DNA of 25,699 nt from positions 1 through 25,699 of the forward strand of contig JAHHDV010000018.1 of the NCBI GenBank assembly GCA_019739295.1, given 5' to 3'. This document shows, one piece after another, positions 7,586-14,823 of the stretch (positions are counted from its first letter, which is position 1; each line of letters starts with the position of its first letter). A model generated the notes under the pieces. It was not told the DNA's origin. It did not search any database and was given only the letters and a program-made list of their open reading frames with translations. The position numbers and the translations under genes were made by a program. This DNA comes from Taibaiella sp. Its GTDB lineage: Bacteria > Bacteroidota > Bacteroidia > Chitinophagales > Chitinophagaceae.

Positions 7586-9113
7586 GATTTTGTATTGTAA
7601 AATGTTCCGCATCTATAATGAATGATGCTGCTTTCGATTCGTTCGCAGCCCTGCTTCTTAAATTATCGACGAAATAATAATCAGCTATCAATTGTTCTTT
7701 ACTGACAGATACGATATAGTAACCATGGCTCTTCACATCCACGTATTTCAGGTGGGGATTGACATGTTCATCGCCCAGCATGGCTTCCAATGCTGCAATC
7801 TGGCCTTTCTCCAGCCGGTCAGCGTTCTTTGAGGTAATACTGGGTGTAAGCAGTTCCCAGGCCAAAGGTTTCTCTTTGTATGTTTTGGTATATTTCATCC
7901 ATTCCGGCTCATCGTGAAGCGCCAGTACAAATGACTGGTGATGGTCTCCGGTCAGGAAGATGACATTCCCTGTGGTTTCATTTTTCAGGAAGTCTATCAT
8001 ACCTTTTCTTTCATAAGGGTAACCTACCCACCAGTCATTGTATTTCGGCACCTTACCTTTATCCGCAACAGCATAACCTGTAAACATAACCTGGTTAGCG
8101 ATCAGTTTCCAGGTCGCTTTGCTCTTCTTCAGGCTGTCTTTCAACCATTGTGCCTGCGCATCACCTAAGAGATGCCTCTCCTTATTATAGAATTCAGGAT
8201 CTTCTTCATTCACCTGCTTCGTCCTTCCCTGCAGCCGCTCTTCCGGGAATAAGATATCCACCTCTTTCCCGATCGAAATCTTTCTTTTCATTTCTGCTGC
8301 ATTCTTAGCCCTTACCGGCATCCATTCCAGGTATGCCTGTACGGCAGCGGTTCTTCTCTCCGTCCATGGGCCTTCTCCCTCCTGATGATTTTTTGCACCG
8401 TCCATATAGCTGTCATTGGCGATTTCATGGTCATCCCATATGGCATAAAATGGTTTCCGGGCATGCAGCAATTGCAAATCAGGGTCTGTACGATAGAGGG
8501 CATAGCGCTTCCTGTAATCCTGCAACGTGATCAGCTCATGGTGAGGATCATTGATCCTTCCGATGGATATATCCCCGTACTCACCTGTACCGTATTCATA
8601 TATATAATCGCCCAGGTGAAGCACCAGGTCCACTTCTTTTTTACCGGCCAGGAACCGGAAAGCGTTGAAGTACCCGTCTTCCCAGTTATTGCAGCTCACC
8701 ACACCGATCCGGAAAGATTGGCTGTCCAAACGGTCCGGCAATGTCCTGGTGCAGCCTGCCGGGGAGTATCTATCTTTGTATTTGAATCTATAGTAGTAGA
8801 TCGTCCCCGCCTGCAAACCAGTCACATCCACCTTTACCGTATCATCTGCAGATGCACTCACCGCTATGCTGCCGGAACGGATGACATCCCGGAAGCGGTC
8901 ATCTGTGGCTGCCTCCCACCGCACCTCTTTCCCGGCAGCATTTACATCGCTGATCCTTGTCCAGATGATCACCCTATCCTGCAGCGGATCACCGGAAGCC
9001 ACCCCATGCCTGAAGTATGGCTCCTCTGTCATGACTCCCGCCAGGAACCTGTACGGCGGCAGCAACAGCAGGGAGGATATCAGGAATTTTCTCCTGGAAA
9101 GGTATGGTTCCAT
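7578..9113 (-). CDS. phoD: PhoD-like alkaline phosphatase/phosphodiesterase, Tat-exported
   Basis: The 511-residue protein starts with a twin-arginine signal (SRRKFLISS at 6-14, then a hydrophobic stretch), so it is exported folded by Tat. Residues 30-125 form the PhoD N-terminal beta domain (HGVASGDPLQDRVIIWTR). The metallophosphatase core follows: VVSCNN (138-143) and LHLGDYIYE (165-173), then WDDHEIANDS (226-235), ANQVMF (339-344) and the metal-binding LTGDHHQSF (387-395). PhoD enzymes use Ca/Fe to hydrolyse phosphate monoesters and diesters, including phospholipid and teichoic acid links. The gene lies 40 bp after the PLD-like lipoprotein gene and its end overlaps the probable start of the dehydrogenase. 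In this operon it probably cleaves diesters made accessible at the surface or in the periplasm. Confidence 0.93.
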   Translation of the reverse strand: MEPYLSRRKFLISSLLLLPPYRFLAGVMTEEPYFRHGVASGDPLQDRVIIWTRISDVNAAGKEVRWEAATDDRFRDVIRSGSIAVSASADDTVKVDVTGLQAGTIYYYRFKYKDRYSPAGCTRTLPDRLDSQSFRIGVVSCNNWEDGYFNAFRFLAGKKEVDLVLHLGDYIYEYGTGEYGDISIGRINDPHHELITLQDYRKRYALYRTDPDLQLLHARKPFYAIWDDHEIANDSYMDGAKNHQEGEGPWTERRTAAVQAYLEWMPVRAKNAAEMKRKISIGKEVDILFPEERLQGRTKQVNEEDPEFYNKERHLLGDAQAQWLKDSLKKSKATWKLIANQVMFTGYAVADKGKVPKYNDWWVGYPYERKGMIDFLKNETTGNVIFLTGDHHQSFVLALHDEPEWMKYTKTYKEKPLAWELLTPSITSKNADRLEKGQIAALEAMLGDEHVNPHLKYVDVKSHGYYIVSVSKEQLIADYYFVDNLRSRAANESKAASFIIDAEHFTIQNHE

Positions 9114-9153
9114 AAGCCTTTATAGATTTTGAATCAATATGGATGAAAGCAAA

Positions 9154-10629
9154 TCAATACTCATAATTATAGATATCCTTGAACGCATTGTACACCGGGT
9201 GTGCGGTAGTGTTTTCCTTAATGACCACACTCGAATTCGCTTTGGAAGTATACTCATCCAGCTTCAGATTGGTAGAACCGGTTATCGTATAGTAACGGCT
9301 TACTGCGCTGAATGCAAAGAGGTAATCCTTGGAGTGCGTGGCTGCCGGCTCTGTAATCATACCGATATTGTTGAAATTGCTTAAAGGGAAGATATGCTCA
9401 TAAGAGTTGGTCTTCACCACCCACCTGAAATGTTTCAATCCGGGAGAAGCGGAATGATAAATATTGTATAGCTCGTTATATAGCTTTTTACCAAAGTTAT
9501 CTGTCTTCAGATGGTACACATTAGCCTTAAAGTAACGGTCCCCCGGGAGAACGGCCATTTGCGCCACATATTTCGCTACAGGGTTGAAAGTGGTATCCCA
9601 GGCATTGCCGTTTGCAGAAGAACTGTCTCCCGTTTCAGGAACATAAGTATAGTTACCCTGCGGGCTTACGGGGATTGGTGTAAAGTAGCTGCTGAAATGC
9701 GCATCATCATAGTTCAGGCTGTTCATAGCATGCTGTGCCCGTACTGAAGATTTAAACGAGGTCTGGCTGTTATAGTTATCAAATATAAGGTCAAAGTATT
9801 CGTTATAGGACTGCATCAGCTCAGGGTGGCCGTTAATCAGCACACCGGATTGTACCCAGTCCTTACCGGTGGGTATTCCATCGGAGCTTCCATGATTATC
9901 CACATTGCCTGTGGTACAGTACGTCGTATTCAGCACGGCGGCATCATCACCTGCATAGTGGCTCACCGTCATGAATTTGGCATGCATCTGCTGATGTGCC
10001 TCCGCACCCCAGGTGACCTTCCGTATCCGCAGGTAATCCTTCACCTTCCTGGAAGGATCGGTGACACATGGATCTTCCATAAATCCTGTAATGTAGGCAT
10101 ATACATCATCCGACACATTGGCCTGGTACACGAAGTCAATATACACCTGATTCAGTGCCGCTTTGACAATAGAGTACATCAGCTTCTCGGAATGATCTCC
10201 TCCGAAATCGCTTCCTTTTACATACCCGTATGAACTGTGATCCGGGTTAAACCCCACATAGGCAAGGTTGCTCATTTTATACATAGCGAACCTGATGTTC
10301 ACATCTGTGGAGGGATGAGCATTCTTATAGGCAATGGCCCTGTTGATCAGGTCACCGTATTTGAATATAGGGCTGTTCTTGGCATCTCCCACATCGCGGG
10401 AATATGCTTTGACGCGCACGGTCTTGCCACTGTAGCTGAATACCACCTCGGGAGATACAGTCAGTAACTGCGGTGCTCCTTCATTCCGGTACCGCCCTTC
10501 CGATATGGTGATATTGCGGTCTTCTTCGGATCTGTCCTGCGGCAGTAAGGTACCGGCATTTTCCTGCTTTTTACAGCTTGCACCTAATACTGCCAGCATC
10601 AGGTAAGCAATAGAAATAGTTTTGTTCAT
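9154..10629 (-). CDS. phospholipase-D-like (HKD-type) lipoprotein
   Basis: The 491-residue protein has a lipoprotein signal (MNKTISIAYLMLAVLGASC, C19 lipidated). Two HxK motifs lie in the right order and spacing for the phospholipase D superfamily. The first is QQMHAKFMTV (H216, K218), followed by TTGNVDN. The second is THSKDYLFAF (H432, K434), followed by ITGSTNLKLDEY and ANSSVVIKE, where GSxN is the usual partner of the motif. The Asp of HxKx4D is not conserved in either copy, as in several bacterial subgroups. PLD enzymes use the paired histidines to cleave or transfer phosphodiesters. The gene sits 41 bp after the TonB receptor, the place a SusD-like lipoprotein would take. A surface hydrolase that hands its product to the receptor is a reasonable inference. 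Confidence 0.7.
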   Translation of the reverse strand: MNKTISIAYLMLAVLGASCKKQENAGTLLPQDRSEEDRNITISEGRYRNEGAPQLLTVSPEVVFSYSGKTVRVKAYSRDVGDAKNSPIFKYGDLINRAIAYKNAHPSTDVNIRFAMYKMSNLAYVGFNPDHSSYGYVKGSDFGGDHSEKLMYSIVKAALNQVYIDFVYQANVSDDVYAYITGFMEDPCVTDPSRKVKDYLRIRKVTWGAEAHQQMHAKFMTVSHYAGDDAAVLNTTYCTTGNVDNHGSSDGIPTGKDWVQSGVLINGHPELMQSYNEYFDLIFDNYNSQTSFKSSVRAQHAMNSLNYDDAHFSSYFTPIPVSPQGNYTYVPETGDSSSANGNAWDTTFNPVAKYVAQMAVLPGDRYFKANVYHLKTDNFGKKLYNELYNIYHSASPGLKHFRWVVKTNSYEHIFPLSNFNNIGMITEPAATHSKDYLFAFSAVSRYYTITGSTNLKLDEYTSKANSSVVIKENTTAHPVYNAFKDIYNYEY

Positions 10630-10670
10630 GGTTAAAATGGTTTAATGGGTTTATTGGTTATATGAATGGT

Positions 10671-13312
10671 TTAATATAAGCTCCAGCTTACGCCCAGCTT
10701 TCCCCTTAAAGAATAATATTCTACCTGCTCGGGCCTGCTCTCTATCCCGTGATAATACCTGAGTGGCTGGTTGGTCAGGTTATTGACATCCAGGAAGACG
10801 GTAAAGCCCTTAGGGAAGCTGTAAGACAGGTTCAGGTCCAGGTGAAAGTCCTTGTCCTGGTACCGGTCAGCCCCGCTGTTATCCCTGACCTCTACAAGGA
10901 ATGCATCCCTGTAGTTGGCCGCAAGCCGTAAAGCCAGGCCGTATTTTTCGTAGAAAAGTGTAGCATTGAGGATATTGGGGGACTGGTTCATCAAGCCGAT
11001 CTTCTCACCCGGCCGATCTTTGAGCGTGGTCTCCGATTGGGTATAGGTATAGTTGAAGCTCAGACCCAGGCCGTTCAGTGCCCCGGGAAGGTGTGTAAAC
11101 CTCTGGTTGTAACCCAGCTCTATGCCATAGAGGAATGCATCTTCGGCATTGGTAGGCTGGGACACTTTGTATAAAGCTGTAACCCCGTCTACGGTCCGTG
11201 TTTCGTCATAAGAACTGGTGTATATGATATCCCGGATATCCTTGTAAAAAACACTGGCTGTCAGGTAGCTGAGCCTGTTGATATAGTAGCTTCCGATGGC
11301 ATCAAAGTTCCAGGCAAATGTCGGTCTCAGGTCGCCATTGCCCATGACTACGGTTTCCTTATCGGGGTTGAGCCTTGTATTAGGGCTCAGCTCATTGAAC
11401 GCGGGACGTGCAAAAGTCCTGGTTATCGCTGCCCTGAGGTCAAGCCGCTCAGTAGGCTTATGGATCAGGTGCAGCATCGGCAGGATAGCCGGGACACTTT
11501 TAGAGGAAGACAGGGGACTTACTTCTTTCGTAATATCATTGTATTCATAGCTGTTGGACTTTACGAAAGTATGCTCATACCTCAGGCCTCCAACCAATGT
11601 AGTGGCAGGTGTAACGGTCCATTCCGCCATACCATAACCGGCGGCAACCTGCTCCGTGGCATCAAAATTGCCTGTGGCATAAGATGAGTTCGTGGCATCG
11701 TTCATCGTGTAGGTCAGATGCTGCGCAATGCCGGGGTTGCCTAAAGGATCAATGAATGACTGCTCGGTAGGATAGTTAAATTTCAGGTTGTCGTAAGCAT
11801 TGTTCAGCTCGGGAAACCAGTCAGCAGAAGGAAAGTGCTCCCTTTCATACATGGTCAGGTAGGCCCGGGGAGCACTCCTGTCATATATCCATGTGGCATA
11901 TCGGTAGTCATATTTGCTGTTTTTATACCGATACTTACCTCCGAATTTGATGGTCAGGTTCCCTGAAGGTGTATATTTAAAATCGAAGGCGGCTACTTTA
12001 TCCATCTCCGTAACATTCCTGATGGAGATCACATACCTGTCCAGATAATAGTTGTCCGGGTTATAGGGAGTAGAAGGATCAAAATGCGGCTGTACATTAT
12101 CCGGGTGATCCCCCTGGTATCCTTCGGGACCGTCTCCCTGGAGGAATTTATAGTCTGTACCGTCTATATTGACCATATTACCGTATTTCACAGTCTGTAC
12201 CCAGTTGCCGTAATAATATCCTCTCAGGTTCTTATCTACTGAAGAAGGTCCTTTATACCCGGCCCAGGATTGATACAGGGCCACCCTGCCCGTCATACTG
12301 AGTTGGTCGCCTAAACGGGACTCGATACCTGCCTCACCACCATAATTCTTAAAATAGTAGTCCACGATGTTCCAGCGCAGGACGGCATTATCCGTAGCCT
12401 TATTAAAATAATGCATGGTTTTCCTGTTCCTTTCATTGTCCAGCAGGTCCGTATAATATCCGCGCGCATATATTTTAGTATGGGGAGCAAGTTTGTAATC
12501 CAAAGCCGCATTGAAGCCTTTATTTGTCCTTATGCCTTCATAGTTCCTGACATCCAGGGTATTGACATTATGCAGCTCGTTGCCGTAAACGACCTCATAG
12601 TTATCCGTACCGTAAGTGCGGCGGTTGATACTGCCCAATACAAGGAACCCGAACCGGTCATTCAATAGCCGGTCGCCATATAATACCGTCCCGTTGTAAC
12701 CGACCTTATCGGAGGCTCTCATATGGTAAGGCAGCGCTCCTGTAACCCGGATTGTTCTTCTTTCAGGTGAAGTGCGGGGGATAAAAATTGATCGTCCCTC
12801 CTATGGCATCCCCTTCGTACTCAGGTGTGATCGCTTTCACCACCTGTATGTATTCTATGAATTCAGAAGGCAATAGATCCATGGGTACCGTCCTGTTGCT
12901 CAACAGGTCCCCGGAAGTTTTGGCAGCCGGCATACGGTCTCCGTTGATCGTCGTAGAACTCCACTGGGAAGGTGTGCCCCTTACTGTTACATACCTCCCT
13001 TCTCCCTGGTCACGATCTATGCTCACACCCGGAATCCTCTGTACGGCTTCCGAAGCGTTGAGATCCGGCAGCTTGCCTACGGCATCCGAGCTGGTGACAT
13101 CCATAATCGCAGTAGAATTCCGGCGCATGTCAATAGCTTTCTTTTCACCGGATAAATACATTCCTACGATCTGTATCGTATCTATGTACTCCTGTTCTAT
13201 CCCGAGCTGTCCAGAGCCTCCATCCGGGGTTCCGGATTCGCCTGTCTCCTGTGCAAAAAAAAGTACCGGCATATACCAGCAGGATGGCCATTAATGTAAT
13301 TTGCTTTTTCAT
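10671..13312 (-). CDS. TonB-dependent outer-membrane receptor, two frameshifts
   Basis: Three frames on the minus strand join into one 879-residue receptor if one base is removed from A8 (13255-13262) and from A5 (12783-12787). The signal peptide is MKKQITLMAILLVYAGTFFA. The plug domain reads ASEAVQRIPGVSIDRDQGEG, then RYVTVRG, VPMDLLPSEFIEYIQVVKAI and GDAIGGTINF, joined to IPRTSPERRTI after repair. This pattern is that of the IPGVSIDRD-type receptors (TIGR01782-like). The rest is a 22-strand beta barrel with the TonB-receptor C-terminal region (LDLNLSYSFPKGFTVFLDVNNLTN, ending VSWSLY). No carboxypeptidase-like N-terminal domain is present. The start is ATG 13312, 14 bp after the HAD gene. 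It should import a ligand supplied by the neighbouring surface hydrolase. Confidence 0.9.
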
Positions 13313-13326
13313 TTTCAGATTATTGG

Positions 13327-14013
13327 TTATGGGTTAATATTGAGAATCGGTAATAACTCTTTTAAATCATGAATCAGGAAAGAGTGAGGCGCATCCTTAA
13401 GATCTGCTTCCGAGTAACTTCCCGATGTGACACCGATCACATACCCGCAGCCTGCATGATCGCCCTGCTGAAGATCAGAAACAGTATCGCCTACCTTAGC
13501 GACTGCCCTGGCATCCTCCACTGCACAGTACTCCATGGCCTTATGGATCATATCGGGATAAGGCCGGCCGTTCTCTACCTCATCGCTTGTGATGCTGATA
13601 TCATAGTGTTCCCCTTTTTTCCATCCCAGCCGTCCGATTATGGTATCCGCGATATCCCTTGAAAACCCTGTATCAATGGCGACTTTGATATTGCTCCTGC
13701 GCAACGCGGTAAATACATAAGAAGCATGCTCTTTTTCTTTCACATCCAGACTGCTCCGGTAAAAGGAAATCATCTCTTCAATGAACCGGTTATGGATCTT
13801 AGCTACCATTGCGGTATGCTCCTGCGGCGTTCCTTCTTTTTCTATTATTTTCCTGATGGCCACATCTTTGGGGTATCCCATGAATGTATTGATCGTACTT
13901 ATAGATGTGAAAACGCCATACGCTTCCAGTGCAGATTGAAGGATAGCTGCAACATTGTTATTGTCCTCGACAGTAGTGCCTGCCATATCAAATACAACTA
14001 GTTTTATTCTCAT
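13327..14013 (-). CDS. phosphonatase-like HAD hydrolase (PhnX-like)
   Basis: From ATG 14013 the protein has 228 residues. The upstream Met in the same frame adds an unlikely extension (CTCKN) across the promoter. It carries the HAD nucleophile motif VVFDMAGTTVED (D9) and TGFSRD as motif II. Motif III/IV follows in SDEVENGRPYPDMIHKAM and VGDTVSDLQQG. DMAGTTV and GRPYP...VGDTVSD are typical of phosphonoacetaldehyde hydrolase and its close relatives (phosphonatase-like hydrolase, TIGR03351, from memory). FMGYPKD places K49 where Bacillus cereus PhnX has its Schiff-base Lys53, which is needed to break the C-P bond of phosphonoacetaldehyde into acetaldehyde and phosphate. It is the first gene of the operon and faces the regulator. 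True phosphonatase activity versus another HAD function is not settled by sequence. Confidence 0.82.
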   Translation of the reverse strand: MRIKLVVFDMAGTTVEDNNNVAAILQSALEAYGVFTSISTINTFMGYPKDVAIRKIIEKEGTPQEHTAMVAKIHNRFIEEMISFYRSSLDVKEKEHASYVFTALRRSNIKVAIDTGFSRDIADTIIGRLGWKKGEHYDISITSDEVENGRPYPDMIHKAMEYCAVEDARAVAKVGDTVSDLQQGDHAGCGYVIGVTSGSYSEADLKDAPHSFLIHDLKELLPILNINP

Positions 14014-14061
14014 TTCGTAATCCGTTTTAATATTTTTACAGGTGCAAATTTTATAAACCAA

Positions 14062-14080
14062 TGTTTAGAATAAGTAAACA
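14062..14080. repeat. 6-bp inverted repeat TGTTTA-N7-TAAACA, possible operator
   Basis: TGTTTA and TAAACA are exact reverse complements separated by 7 bases. The site lies just upstream of the near-consensus -7 element for the operon, about where a -33 region would be. It could be a second regulator site. Alone it is short enough to arise by chance in AT-rich DNA. Confidence 0.35.
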
Positions 14081-14107
14081 AGGCATTACTAAATTGTTAA
14101 CTAATAC

Positions 14108-14142
14108 TATACATAAGTTCAATAAAAATGAACTTATGTATA
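14108..14142. promoter_or_regulatory. perfect 14-bp inverted repeat, probable operator of the XRE-cupin regulator
   Basis: TATACATAAGTTCA (14108-14121) and TGAACTTATGTATA (14129-14142) are exact reverse complements with the 7-bp spacer ATAAAAA. The right arm overlaps the candidate -7 element and ends 25 bp before the regulator ATG. Size and symmetry fit a dimeric helix-turn-helix protein controlling its own gene and, from the shared region, the operon. Confidence 0.7.
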
Positions 14143-14166
14143 TTTACATAAATGTTTCAGTAGAAT

Positions 14167-14733
14167 ATGGAAGGAGCTTTCTTATTGGAGATCAGCAAAA
14201 GAATCAAGAATAAGCGTATTGAGAAAAGGCTGACGCTACAGGAGCTGGCAGATAAATCCGGGGTCAGCAAGGGGTTGATATCACAGATCGAAAACGGCAG
14301 AAGCATTCCTTCCCTGCCGGTAATGTTCAGCATTATCCAGTCCCTCGAGATAGCAGTAAGTGAGTTCTTCAAGGACCTGAACCTGATCGAACCTACCATT
14401 ATCGTCCAGAGCGGAACCGATTATGAAGCGTTTTAAAAAAAGAGGATGCCCGGGGATTTCATTATAAACGGATGCTAACCCGCAGCATACCTGCCTGCAC
14501 GGTTGATTTTGTAATCCTTGATTTAGAGCCGGGGGCCTACCGGGAAGAAGTAAGCACTGATGCGTTCGAGTATAAATACATACTGAAAGGAGAGGTAGCA
14601 TACAGGATCAATGGTGATACCTACCTGCTCAGGCAGGGAGATTCCTTATTCTTCGACGGCAGGCTCTCGCACGTGCCTAAAAAACCACAGCGATGAAACG
14701 GTCAGTATGCTGATTATTTATTTTTTCCAGTAG
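14167..14733 (+). CDS. XRE family regulator with C-terminal cupin domain, two frameshifts
   Basis: The first frame (14167-14436) encodes a complete XRE helix-turn-helix domain: EISKRIKNKRIEKRLTLQEL, then ADKSGVSKGLISQIENGRSIPSLPV. A second frame encodes the cupin half, with LDLEPGAYREE, EYKYILKGEVAYRING and LRQGDSLFFDGRLSHVP. The usual ending DETVSMLIIYFF lies in a third frame and stops at TAG 14731-14733. Adding one base at T4A7 (14431-14441) and removing one from A6 (14679-14684) gives a single protein of 188 residues, the normal size of XRE-cupin regulators (SutR/PuuR type). In this family the cupin binds a small effector and the HTH controls neighbouring genes. Here the target is likely the divergent phosphonate-type operon. 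It may be a real pseudogene or a sequence error. Confidence 0.8.
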
Positions 14734-14777
14734 ACACCGCTGTTCACTGATCTTCACCCTGTGCCCTCTTGCGAATG

Positions 14778-14806
14778 ATGCCGGGGTCCCCGGTATTACC
14801 CGGCAT
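14778..14806. terminator. GC-rich hairpin between convergent genes
   Basis: ATGCCGGG (14778-14785) and CCCGGCAT (14799-14806) form a perfect 8-bp stem. The hairpin lies between the end of the XRE-cupin gene and the end of ccmF, where a shared terminator is expected. There is no T run on either side, so the role is only probable. Confidence 0.4.
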
Positions 14807-14823
14807 TCTCCCTGGATATATTC

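Larger units (their letters stand above)
14014..14166. promoter_or_regulatory. divergent control region of the phosphonate-type operon and its regulator
   Basis: This 153-bp AT-rich region separates the HAD gene (-) from the XRE-cupin gene (+). It holds a perfect 14-bp inverted repeat near the regulator and a 6-bp one near the operon, both with 7-bp spacers. On the minus strand TAAAATTTG (14045-14055 area) is a near match to TAnnTTTG with one extra base. On the plus strand TATATTTA (14139-14146) matches seven of eight positions. Confidence 0.6.

Noticed and set aside
8385..9125. 246-codon plus-strand frame over phoD
   Set aside because: Antisense shadow of a complete PhoD gene.
14431..14441. 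Programmed -1 ribosomal frameshift in the XRE-cupin gene (A AAA AAG follows)
   Set aside because: The in-frame TAA comes before the slippery A run, and a second uncorrected break follows at A6, so programmed shifting does not explain the gene.
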